Source: BQJU01 sp965229635 (GTDB lineage Bacteria > Bacteroidota > Bacteroidia > Chitinophagales > Saprospiraceae). From it: a DNA stretch of 64,000 bases. The translations under genes were made by a program, and so were the position numbers. The notes beneath the pieces are model-generated. The model was not told the DNA's origin. It saw nothing but the letters and a program-made list of their open reading frames with translations, and ran no database searches. Location of the stretch: positions 5,518,001-5,582,000 of the forward strand of contig OZ245894.1 of the NCBI GenBank assembly GCA_965229635.1, in the 5' to 3' direction. This document shows, piece after piece, positions 57,500-64,000 of this stretch (position 1 is its first letter; the number at the start of each line of letters is the position of its first letter).

Positions 57500-58633
57500 A
57501 TGAATGCAGAAAACTTTGCCGAGTACCTCAAAAACCCGGCGTTATTGTACCAACTCTCCTATGAAGAGCTAAAGACTCTTGCATTGCAGTACCCGTATAG
57601 TCAAAATATTCAGTATCTCTTACTCATCAAGAGTAAACTCGACAACCATAAGGATTATTCAAAAAACCTGGCCCGTGCTGCTGCCAGTATGACCGATCGG
57701 ACCTTCCTGTACCGGAAAATCAAGGAACTAAAACTGGCTGCAGTAGAAGAAGGAGAATTGATTTCCAATGAAGAAACCCTGGAATTGCGGGAGCTATCCA
57801 CGCTGGAGGAAGACATCAGAGAAAAGATTCCAATCAATTTGGAAGAGGAAGATATCCCAGCCAAAGAGCAGGGATTGAATATGGAATTTCCGCCCCCTGC
57901 CCCATCCATTGATGATGATGAGGACGATGATATAGACTTCCACCTACTCCAAACCGAAGTGGGTGAAGCCGCCGGTGATCCCACTCCGAAAGAGCAGGAA
58001 GCCGCCACTGGTTACCGAATTGGCAAGGAGGAAATGGCTACCCTGGTTGCGCTGGCTGCAACGCTTGACAACTGGCAAGTACCCGGAAAAGTGGTGGTTG
58101 AACCGAAGAAGGAACCGGCAGTCAACTGGGAAGAAGTCGTGGAAGCATCGATTGAAACTCCTGTAGAGCCGGAACCAGCCTCCGCTCCTTTCTGGGAAGA
58201 TGCGTTGGATACCGTTGAAGGGATATCTGAAATTCTGGAGTTTGTTCTGCCAAGGTACTTTGCCCACATCCCGGCACCGGCACCACTGCCCAAGGCTGTA
58301 TTCCGCAGTTGGAAAAGAAAGACGATTCAGCGACCAATTATTCCTACAGAAGTAACCTCAGGTGCGACAAAAAAGCCGGAGGAAATGGCTCCAGCCAAAT
58401 CCAAGAAAAAGGCCAAATCAACCGATAAAAAGAAGAAAAAAATCAAAGTCCGGGAAATTGCAGCAGCTAGTGTTGAAGAACACGAGAGCATTGTCTCCGA
58501 AACCCTGGCCAAATTACTGGAAAGCCAGGGTCAATACGACAAGGCCATCGCCATGTACGAACGGCTGATTGTGGCTGATCCGGAAAAAAGTGATTACTTT
58601 AGGGATATTATTAATAAGATAAAAAATGCGTGA
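57500..58633 (+). CDS. Conserved protein with C-terminal TPR
   Basis: The 377-residue soluble protein begins MNAENFAEYLKNPALLYQLS, a helical region with LKTLALQYPYSQNIQYLLLI, and continues through a very acidic middle (residues ~85-165) and a basic low-complexity Lys-rich stretch (GATKKPEEMAPAKSKKKAKS). It ends with one or two tetratricopeptide motifs (LAKLLESQGQYDKAIAMYERL, VADPEKSDYFRDIINKIK). This plan is widespread in the Bacteroidetes without a known function. TPRs usually mediate protein-protein contacts. It sits between gldG and secG. The stop codon is inside a small stem-loop (58631-58647), which ends the unit. Confidence 0.75.
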   Translation: MNAENFAEYLKNPALLYQLSYEELKTLALQYPYSQNIQYLLLIKSKLDNHKDYSKNLARAAASMTDRTFLYRKIKELKLAAVEEGELISNEETLELRELSTLEEDIREKIPINLEEEDIPAKEQGLNMEFPPPAPSIDDDEDDDIDFHLLQTEVGEAAGDPTPKEQEAATGYRIGKEEMATLVALAATLDNWQVPGKVVVEPKKEPAVNWEEVVEASIETPVEPEPASAPFWEDALDTVEGISEILEFVLPRYFAHIPAPAPLPKAVFRSWKRKTIQRPIIPTEVTSGATKKPEEMAPAKSKKKAKSTDKKKKKIKVREIAAASVEEHESIVSETLAKLLESQGQYDKAIAMYERLIVADPEKSDYFRDIINKIKNA

Positions 58634-58647
58634 GGCTTGAAGCCTCA
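58631..58647 (+). terminator. Hairpin over the stop codon of the TPR gene
   Basis: TGAGGCT-TGA-AGCCTCA is a perfect 7-bp stem with a triloop, its first base being the first base of the stop codon. A loosely T-rich stretch follows about 13 bp on. Confidence 0.5.
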
Positions 58648-58727
58648 GGCAATAAATTTTGTCTTTTCCAGAAAAAAGTAGTTTCTTTGCCGAGCAAATT
58701 GAAATACTTACATAAAATCGATAAGAT

Positions 58728-58991
58728 ATGTTGACAGGCTTGACTGTATTGACCGCACTGGTTTGCGTGTTGCTGATGGTAGCGGTGCTGATTCAAAATC
58801 CTAAAGGTGGCGGAGTTGATGCAACATTCGGTGGATCACAAGCCAACCAAATGTTTGGTGCTGCCAAATCTACTGACTTCATTGAAAAGATAACCTGGTA
58901 CCTGGCCATTGCTTTGTTCCTGCTGTGTATCATTACCACTATGGTGGTAGACGGCGGGGGTTCTGCTACCCAATTTACCGTACCACAGTAA
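58728..58991 (+). CDS. secG: Protein translocase subunit SecG
   Basis: This 87-residue protein has two membrane helices: VLTALVCVLLMVAVLIQNPKG, followed by a cytoplasmic loop GGGVDATFGGSQANQMFGAAK, and WYLAIALFLLCIITTMVV. The IQNPKGGG-x-FGG motif is the SecG hallmark. SecG helps the SecYEG pore and SecA move unfolded proteins across the inner membrane, used here by the many signal-peptide proteins of the window. A strong terminator ends the unit. Confidence 0.93.
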   Translation: MLTGLTVLTALVCVLLMVAVLIQNPKGGGVDATFGGSQANQMFGAAKSTDFIEKITWYLAIALFLLCIITTMVVDGGGSATQFTVPQ

Positions 58992-59019
58992 ACAACGGAA
59001 GGAATTATTTTCCTCCGGA

Positions 59020-59058
59020 AAGACCTGATTGGCGAAGACCGATCAGGTCTTTTTTTTA
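59020..59058 (+). terminator. Rho-independent terminator of secG
   Basis: AAGACCTGATTGG and CCGATCAGGTCTT pair over 13 positions (one G-T) around a 6-nt loop, followed by a run of seven T. Confidence 0.93.
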
Positions 59059-59067
59059 CCAATTTTC

Positions 59068-59089
59068 TGACAGGTTTGCCAAAATGTCA
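59068..59089. promoter_or_regulatory. TGACA-N12-TGTCA imperfect palindrome upstream of groES
   Basis: A 22-bp imperfect palindrome with perfect TGACA/TGTCA ends lies 165 bp before groES. A further AAAATGTC copy is at 59101. It could be the operator of a heat-shock or stress regulator. The usual CIRCE element was not found. Confidence 0.4.
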
Positions 59090-59174
59090 AGTGACGTTAC
59101 AAAATGTCGGTTTCAAAACCGCTGTTCCCGCCTCAGGCACCGGTACGACTGCAAATCTGTCATAGTTTACAATT

Positions 59175-59190
59175 TGGCATAGACTATGCT
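59175..59190 (+). promoter_or_regulatory. Sigma-54-like promoter of groESL (TGGCAT-N5-ATGCT)
   Basis: The -24/-12 form is TGGCAC-N5-TTGCW. Here GG (59176-59177) and GC (59188-59189) are exactly 10 bp apart, and four flanking bases agree. The sequence is also GCATAG-A-CTATGC, a palindrome, which offers a rival explanation. Transcription would start near 59201, about 53 nt before groES. Confidence 0.4.
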
Positions 59191-59253
59191 AGAGGAACAG
59201 TATTAATCTTCAAATTTTAATTTATTTAACCAATTTGATAAAGTAGCTTAACT

Positions 59254-59529
59254 ATGATGAAGCCCATCAATGACAGAGTAGTAATTAAACCAGCTTCCGC
59301 AGAGGAAACGACCAAAGGGGGTATCATCATTCCGGATACCGCTAAGGAAAAACCTCAACGTGGTGAGGTTGTAGCCATTGGTCCTGGTAAAGATGGTAAC
59401 CTGATGACCGTTCAGGTCGGTGACATCGTGCTGTACGGCAAATACGCCGGTCAGGAACTCAATTACAATGGTGAAGATTACCTGATCATGCGGGAAGATG
59501 ACATTTTGGTCATCCTTGACAAGGACTAG
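59254..59529 (+). CDS. groES: Co-chaperonin GroES
   Basis: The 91-residue protein matches GroES throughout: KPINDRVVIKPASAEETTKGG (first beta strand and mobile loop), IIIPDTAKEKPQRGEVVAIGPG, VGDIVLYGKYAGQELNYNGEDY and LIMREDDILVILD. It caps the GroEL ring and is required for folding of many cytoplasmic proteins. The mobile loop (TTKGGIIIPD) that contacts GroEL is intact. The start is ATG 59254, followed directly by a second ATG. It is 93 bp upstream of groEL, in one transcription unit. Confidence 0.97.
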   Translation: MMKPINDRVVIKPASAEETTKGGIIIPDTAKEKPQRGEVVAIGPGKDGNLMTVQVGDIVLYGKYAGQELNYNGEDYLIMREDDILVILDKD

Positions 59530-59622
59530 TTTCCCTCCGGTTTGATCAATCTACCTGGCTGAAGTAACTATTCGGCCCTGTCAACAATCATCTATTAACA
59601 AAACTAAAAAACAAAACCTAAT

Positions 59623-61263
59623 ATGGCTAAAGAGATTAGCTTTAACAGGGATGCTAGAGAAAAACTCCGCATGGGGGTTGATGCCCTGACCAATGCGGTA
59701 AAAGTCACCCTAGGCCCCAAAGGCCGCAACGTCGTGATTCAAAAAAGCTTCGGCGCACCACAAGTCACTAAAGACGGTGTGACCGTTGCCAAAGAAGTAG
59801 AACTGGAAGACCCAGTGGAAAATATGGGTGCGCAAATGGTAAAAGAAGTAGCTTCCAAAACCGCCGATATTGCCGGTGATGGTACCACTACTGCTACCGT
59901 TTTGGCGCAGGCCATGATCAGTGCCGGTTTGAAAAACGTCACTGCGGGTGCCAACCCAATGGATCTTAAGCGCGGTATTGACAAAGCCGTCAAAAGCGTC
60001 ATTGAGAACCTCAAAGAACAGTCTGAACTGATCGGAAACGACTTCAAGAAAATCGAGCAGGTTGGCGCTATTTCTGCCAACAACGACGAAGAAATCGGTA
60101 AACTGATCGCCGACGCGATGAAACGCGTGACCAAAGACGGTGTAATCACCGTTGAGGAAGCCAAAGGTACGGATACCTACGTAGAAGAAGTACTGGGTAT
60201 GCAGTTTGACCGCGGTTACCTGTCTCCTTACTTTGTGACCAACGCAGAAGACATGGTCACGGAGTACGACAATCCTTATATCCTGATTACTGACAAGAAG
60301 ATTTCCAACATGCAGGAGATCGTGCCAATTCTGGAACAAGTGGTTCAGTCTGGCCGTCCGCTGTTGATTATCGCCGAAGATATCGAAAGCCAGGCACTGG
60401 GTGTATTGGTGGTCAACCGCCTGCGCGCTCAGTTGAAAGTAGTAGCTGTAAAGGCTCCTGGTTTCGGTGACCGCCGCAAGGCCATGTTGGAGGATATTGC
60501 TATTTTGACCGGTGGTGTAGTGATCTCTGAAGAGAAAGGCTATAAACTGGACAATGTACAACTCGAACAGCTGGGTACTTGTGAAAAACTGACCGTTGAT
60601 AAAGACAACACCACTATCGTAAACGGTAAAGGTGATGATGAGCAAATCAAGGCTCGCATCAACCAGATCAAGCAGCAAATCAGCACCACGACTTCCGACT
60701 ACGATAAGGAAAAACTGCAAGAGCGTTTGGCTAAGCTTTCTGGCGGTGTTGCTGTATTGTACGTAGGTGCGGCTACTGAAGTGGAAATGAAAGAGAAGAA
60801 AGACCGCGTTGATGATGCCCTGCACGCTACCCGTGCTGCCGTTGAAGAAGGTATCGTTGCCGGTGGTGGTGTGGCATTGGTTCGCGCCATTGCAGCGCTG
60901 GAAAACCTGAAAGGTATCAATGAAGACGAAACCATCGGTGTACAGATTGTGCGCAAGGCATTGGAATATCCGCTGCGTACCATTGCTGACAATGCCGGTG
61001 TTGAAGGTTCTGTTGTACTGCAAAACGTACTTGGCAAAAAAGGTAGTGAGGGTTACAACGCTCGTACCGACAAATACGAAGACCTGAAGAAAGCGGGTGT
61101 AATTGACCCAACCAAGGTAACCCGTATCGCTCTGGAAAATGCCGGCTCTATCGCCGGTATGGTATTGACCACCGAATGTGTGATCAATGACAAGCCAGAA
61201 CCAGAGGGAGGTCATGCACACGGCGCTCCGGGAATGGGCGGCGGCATGCCAGGCATGATGTAA
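59623..61263 (+). CDS. groEL: Chaperonin GroEL
   Basis: The 546-residue chaperonin contains the characteristic motifs: the N-terminal MAKEISFNRDAREKLRMGV, VTLGPKGRNVVIQKSFGAP, the ATP site GDGTTTATVLAQAM, the signature SGGVAVLYVGAATEVEMKEKK, and the C-terminal glycine/methionine tail (GAPGMGGGMPGMM), here with a histidine-containing GGHAHGAPG segment. It forms the 14-mer double ring that folds proteins with GroES. A long antisense frame covers most of the gene and is a compositional shadow. A strong terminator with a 3-nt loop follows. Confidence 0.98.
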   Translation: MAKEISFNRDAREKLRMGVDALTNAVKVTLGPKGRNVVIQKSFGAPQVTKDGVTVAKEVELEDPVENMGAQMVKEVASKTADIAGDGTTTATVLAQAMISAGLKNVTAGANPMDLKRGIDKAVKSVIENLKEQSELIGNDFKKIEQVGAISANNDEEIGKLIADAMKRVTKDGVITVEEAKGTDTYVEEVLGMQFDRGYLSPYFVTNAEDMVTEYDNPYILITDKKISNMQEIVPILEQVVQSGRPLLIIAEDIESQALGVLVVNRLRAQLKVVAVKAPGFGDRRKAMLEDIAILTGGVVISEEKGYKLDNVQLEQLGTCEKLTVDKDNTTIVNGKGDDEQIKARINQIKQQISTTTSDYDKEKLQERLAKLSGGVAVLYVGAATEVEMKEKKDRVDDALHATRAAVEEGIVAGGGVALVRAIAALENLKGINEDETIGVQIVRKALEYPLRTIADNAGVEGSVVLQNVLGKKGSEGYNARTDKYEDLKKAGVIDPTKVTRIALENAGSIAGMVLTTECVINDKPEPEGGHAHGAPGMGGGMPGMM

Positions 61264-61297
61264 GCTAAATTATAGTTTAACTATAGTCAAATTGATA

Positions 61298-61337
61298 AGC
61301 GGTGGCGATTTCCAGGAAATCGTCATCGCTTTTTTTA
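61298..61337 (+). terminator. Rho-independent terminator of groESL
   Basis: A 15-bp stem (61298-61312 with 61316-61330, two G-T pairs) and 3-nt loop CAG is followed by a run of T. Confidence 0.92.
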
Positions 61338-61393
61338 TGCCCGGATCGAACAAGAAAACCGTTTCTCATCGTTTGAGTTAAAAAACCATTTAC

Positions 61394-62380
61394 ATGAAAA
61401 AGTTCACCTATATCATGATCACTTGCCTGCTGGTGTCTGGCTTGCAAAGTTGTGTTTCCTACCGCAAGTACGAAGAAATGGAAACATGGAAGAATCAGTT
61501 GAAGAAAGACCTGGAAACCTCGGAAGAGGAAAGGAAAGCCGCTGAACAACAGTATGCCACAACTCGCGAGCAACTCAAACAGCGGGAGCAGGAACTCAAT
61601 CAATTGCGCCAGGAATACAACAATACCAAGGCGCTATACGATCAACTGAAAGTTGGCAATCAGGACTTATTGTCACGTTACGACCGGATTTTGGCGCAAA
61701 ACCAGCAGCTGCTGGAAAGTTCTTCTTCGGAAAAACGGGATTTACTTGACGAGCTTTCCAATAAGCAGAAAATTCTGGATGAGCGGGAGAGAACGTTGAA
61801 AAAGTTAGAGGCGGAAATGGAACAAAAACAGAAATCTGTAACGAAACTGCAAGAAGATCTGGAAGCTCGACAACAGCGGGTAGTGGAACTGGAGGCGGCT
61901 ATTGCCGAAAAGGACTCGAAACTCAAGGCCCTGCGTGAAAATATCAACAAAGCCTTGCTCGGCTTTTCTGCGGCCGATTTGAGCGTGCGTGAAGAAAATG
62001 GGAAGGTCTATGTTTCCCTCAGCCAAAATTTGCTCTTTCCATCCGGTAGCAAAAACATCAATGCGCAAGGAAAAAGCGCCATTGCTAAACTGGCCAATGT
62101 ACTGAAAACCAACAAAGACATTGACATTACGGTAGAAGGTCATACCGATACCGATGGCGATGCCAGCTACAACTGGGACCTGAGCGTTGGGCGAGCTACT
62201 ACCATTGTAAAGGAGCTTACGCAAAATGGTGTGGACCCCAAACGCATCACCGCTTCCGGACGAGGAGAATTCTTTCCGGTAGCGACCAACGAAACGGCTC
62301 AGGGTAAAGCCCAGAATCGTCGTACGGAGATTATCCTGACGCCAAAGCTGGATGCACTTTACAAGTTAATTGGGGAGTGA
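61394..62380 (+). CDS. OmpA-family lipoprotein with long coiled coil
   Basis: The 328-residue lipoprotein has a signal (MKKFTYIMITCLLVSGLQSC). Residues ~25-185 form a continuous coiled coil rich in Glu, Lys and Gln (for example KQKILDERERTLKKLEAEME). The C-terminal ~130 residues are an OmpA/MotB peptidoglycan-binding domain (LLFPSGSKNINAQGKSAIA, ITVEGHTDTDGDASYNWDLS, ITASGRGEFFPVATN, RRTEIIL) with conserved acidic and arginine residues for diaminopimelate. It probably links the outer membrane to the cell wall. It follows groEL but has its own unit after a terminator. The OmpA remnant at 17946-18131 is a different gene (KEPIC type). Confidence 0.9.
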   Translation: MKKFTYIMITCLLVSGLQSCVSYRKYEEMETWKNQLKKDLETSEEERKAAEQQYATTREQLKQREQELNQLRQEYNNTKALYDQLKVGNQDLLSRYDRILAQNQQLLESSSSEKRDLLDELSNKQKILDERERTLKKLEAEMEQKQKSVTKLQEDLEARQQRVVELEAAIAEKDSKLKALRENINKALLGFSAADLSVREENGKVYVSLSQNLLFPSGSKNINAQGKSAIAKLANVLKTNKDIDITVEGHTDTDGDASYNWDLSVGRATTIVKELTQNGVDPKRITASGRGEFFPVATNETAQGKAQNRRTEIILTPKLDALYKLIGE

Positions 62381-62386
62381 GGTTAC

Positions 62387-63235
62387 TTATAAAGGAAAAA
62401 CCTCGGCCGCCATTTTCATCGCTTCCGAAAAGGCGGTCAGGTTTAGTTCCGTACCACCATTTTCTTCAAAGTAGTACACCATATTTTCCATTGGCATATT
62501 GCCAGTGAGGTCATCTTTTGCCATCGGGCAGCCACCGTATCCTTTGATGGCTCCGTCAAAGCGGGTGCAGCCGTTGCGGTAAGCCGTTTCCACTTTTTCT
62601 TTCCAGGTAGTGGGTGTCGTGTGAAAATGTGCTCCGATCTCGATATCGGGGTATTGGGGAATCAGGTTGGAAAACAAATACTGAATACTTTCCGGCCGCG
62701 CTACCCCAATGGTATCGGACAGTTGAAAGATACCGATGCCCAGGCCTACCAATTCATTGACCCACCGCTGTACGATATCTACATTCCAGGGATCACCGTA
62801 GGGATTACCAAAGCCCATTGAGATGTATACCACCATTTCCTTTTCATTTGCGACACAGATATCCTGAATCAACTTCACGCGTTCCAGTGACTCAGCAATA
62901 CTGGCATTGGTGTTGCGCAACTGAAAAGTCTCGGAAATGGAGAACGGATAGCCCAGGTATTGAATTTCAGGAAATTTTACGGCGTCTTCTGCCCCTCGCT
63001 TATTGGCAACAATGGCCAACAATTTGGATTTGGTGTCGTTTAGATTCAGGAGGCTCAACACTTCTGCCGTATCTTTCATCTGCGGAATAGCCTTGGGGGA
63101 TACAAAGCTGCCAAAGTCAATGGTATCAAAACCAACACTAAGGAGTTGGTTGATGTATTTGGCCTTGGTTTCTGTGGGGATAAATGGCTTAAGTCCCTGC
63201 ATGGCATCGCGGGGGCATTCAATTAGTTTGATCAT
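62387..63235 (-). CDS. Hydroxymethylglutaryl-CoA lyase (HMGL-like)
   Basis: The 282-residue protein has the HMGL-like TIM-barrel: IECPRDAMQGLKPFIPTETK (the catalytic PRDAxQ motif with the R-D pair), IDFGSFVSPKAIPQM, GFGNPYGDPWNV, QLSDTIGVARPE, GAHFHTTP (HxH metal ligands), and the signature GAIKGYGGCPMAKDDLTGN with the loop cysteine. It splits HMG-CoA to acetoacetate and acetyl-CoA, the last step of leucine degradation and of ketogenesis. The DLTGN motif is specific to lyases of this group. It is cytoplasmic and isolated, facing the OmpA gene with a 6-bp gap between stops. Confidence 0.9.
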   Translation of the reverse strand: MIKLIECPRDAMQGLKPFIPTETKAKYINQLLSVGFDTIDFGSFVSPKAIPQMKDTAEVLSLLNLNDTKSKLLAIVANKRGAEDAVKFPEIQYLGYPFSISETFQLRNTNASIAESLERVKLIQDICVANEKEMVVYISMGFGNPYGDPWNVDIVQRWVNELVGLGIGIFQLSDTIGVARPESIQYLFSNLIPQYPDIEIGAHFHTTPTTWKEKVETAYRNGCTRFDGAIKGYGGCPMAKDDLTGNMPMENMVYYFEENGGTELNLTAFSEAMKMAAEVFPL

Positions 63236-63300
63236 AAACGATTTGGTTGAGCTTTGTAGACCGTAAAAATAAGTACTTTTAAGCGTAAATTTCTACTATC

Positions 63301-63522
63301 ATGAATAGGAACAAAACCATATTGGCAATAGTTGGCTTTTTATTGGCGGGAACGGGATTTCTGGCCCTGGTACTTAGCCTGGTCAGCGTGCAACTATCTT
63401 TCCTTACCTGGATCGATGCCCCGGGAAAACTCTTTGGCTTTGTTGTGAGGCTGATGATGATCATTTTTGGCATGGCGTTAGTCTATCTGACCATGACGGA
63501 CTTCTCCCAGGAGGAAGTTTAA
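63301..63522 (+). CDS. 73-residue two-span membrane protein
   Basis: This 73-residue protein has two hydrophobic helices (TILAIVGFLLAGTGFLALVL and LFGFVVRLMMIIFGMALVYL) separated by a short loop with LSFLTWIDAPGK, and a short acidic tail (DFSQEEV). I do not recognise a family. Its frame begins at an ATG, with the HMG-CoA lyase gene divergent on the other side (65-bp gap). It is directly followed by the second copy of the 41-bp palindrome. Confidence 0.65.
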   Translation: MNRNKTILAIVGFLLAGTGFLALVLSLVSVQLSFLTWIDAPGKLFGFVVRLMMIIFGMALVYLTMTDFSQEEV

Positions 63523-63563
63523 GACTATGTTTGGAAGTCAAACTTTGAACGGCAAAGATGGTC
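63523..63563. repeat. 41-bp imperfect palindrome, copy 2
   Basis: Same length as copy 1 (135-175), with 34 of 41 bases shared. The outer arms GACTAT and ATGGTC keep five of six pairs. It starts at the base after the stop of the small membrane protein and ends 12 bp before the LytTR stop codon. A two-sided terminator is possible here, but not at copy 1. Confidence 0.6.
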
Positions 63564-63574
63564 TAAAGACATGA

Positions 63575-64000
63575 TTATACCCGATTTAACCGATCGATAA
63601 ATGGGTTTTTGAACTTTCCCCCAATAGGATAATTTTTGCCTCCTACGTGTACTTCCCCCGCCGTTAAATCAACAGTTTCAATGTGTGGAATCTGGACGAT
63701 ATAGTTGCGGTGAATCTGGATAAAAAGGCGCGAAGAAAACTTGCTTTTAAGCTGTTTTAATGAAGTTTTGATGGCATATTTTTTCTCCGCAGTGTTGAGG
63801 ATGCTATAGTTGCCATCTGCTTCGATAATCCGAATGGACGGAATCAATACCTTAAACAGCTTGTTGTTGCTTTTTACAAATAAGCTTTCGTTGATCACAA
63901 CTCCTTCCTTCCAGGCCTGGAATAGTTCAGTAGTGGCATGAGGTTTTCCACTGCGTAGCAATACTGATTCGATCGTACTTTGCAGCGTAAGTTTATCAAA
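63575..64000 (-). CDS. LytTR-family response regulator, C-terminal part (cut by window edge)
   Basis: The frame is open to the window edge. The visible 141 residues start FDKLTLQSTIESVL, which reads as the last helix of a receiver (REC) domain (the typical ...KPFD-x-L-x-IE-x-L end). After a linker the LytTR DNA-binding domain occupies the C-terminal ~100 residues: FVKSNNKLFKVLIPSIRIIE, ADGNYSILNT, AIKTSLKQLKSKFSSRLFIQ, HRNYIVQIPHIETV and the closing VGGKNYPIGGKF. The domain binds pairs of direct repeats about 21-22 bp apart. The shorter frame from TTG 63961 is not the real start. A histidine-kinase partner is expected outside the window. Confidence 0.85.
   Translation of the reverse strand, partial: FDKLTLQSTIESVLLRSGKPHATTELFQAWKEGVVINESLFVKSNNKLFKVLIPSIRIIEADGNYSILNTAEKKYAIKTSLKQLKSKFSSRLFIQIHRNYIVQIPHIETVDLTAGEVHVGGKNYPIGGKFKNPFIDRLNRV

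Noticed and set aside
59063..59253. CIRCE (HrcA) operator before groES
   Set aside because: No TTAGCACTC/GAGTGCTAA pair or near match is present in this gap.
59710..61221. 503-codon open frame on the strand opposite groEL
   Set aside because: It lies wholly antisense to a certain gene, is rich in Phe, Val, His and Gln with no domain pattern, and is a known composition effect of groEL.

Overview
The window is chromosomal DNA of a Bacteroidota bacterium, most likely a Saprospiria (Lewinella-like) member. Several signals agree. Promoter boxes match the Bacteroidetes -7 consensus TAnnTTTG. Shine-Dalgarno sites are largely absent. There are three TonB-dependent or TonB-receptor-like outer-membrane proteins, type IX secretion (T9SS) type A sorting tails, SprB and ELWxxDGT-type repeats, a GldA-GldF-GldG ABC transporter set, and DUF5689 and ARPP-1 family proteins. 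No rRNA, tRNA, CRISPR array or intact insertion sequence was found. The species assignment is inference.

Layout. 1-9.2 kb: the 5' end of a B12-binding radical SAM gene, a PAS protein, an outer-membrane beta-barrel protein, a non-coding block with inverted repeats, a DM13-like lipoprotein, an endonuclease/exonuclease/phosphatase (EEP) protein, a TonB receptor with a His-rich partner, and a second B12-type radical SAM protein. 9.2-18.1 kb: a cluster of tiny palindromes, a Tat-exported NAD-dependent oxidoreductase, a myo-inositol oxygenase plus sodium symporter operon, a T9SS-secreted ELWxxDGT protein, a prokaryotic glutamate-receptor-like K+ channel and the remnant of an OmpA-type gene. 18.1-34.5 kb: an SRPBCC protein, a TraB/GumN fusion, an outer-membrane receptor, an MltF-like lytic transglycosylase, and a 2441-residue secreted protein with MopE-type metal-binding repeats that have recently expanded as 348-bp units; then TrmN6.

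34.5-42 kb: a DUF5689 (OB-fold-like) lipoprotein and a TonB receptor, divergent from a secreted EEP nuclease and a PIF1-like helicase. Together they look like a system for using extracellular nucleic acids or nucleotides. 42-53.8 kb: a tiny membrane protein missed by length cut-offs, a GT39-like membrane protein, an ARPP-1 lipoprotein, MiaE, a GH3-serine hydrolase fusion, a 1227-residue SF1 helicase with a C-terminal nuclease-like domain, a LOV-like PAS/AraC regulator and a MORN/YwqK lipoprotein. 54-64 kb: housekeeping and gliding genes (gldA, gldF, gldG, a TPR protein, secG, groES, groEL, an OmpA lipoprotein, HMG-CoA lyase), ending in a LytTR response regulator cut by the window edge.

The most interesting material is: the DUF5689/TonB/EEP nuclease locus; the nuclease-tailed helicase; the glutamate-receptor-like channel; the LOV-like sensor lacking its photoactive cysteine; direct repeats with LytTR-type spacing upstream of the giant secreted protein; and several unexplained palindromic elements, including a 41-bp element found once near each end of the window and a cluster of mini-palindromes with exactly 3-nt loops.
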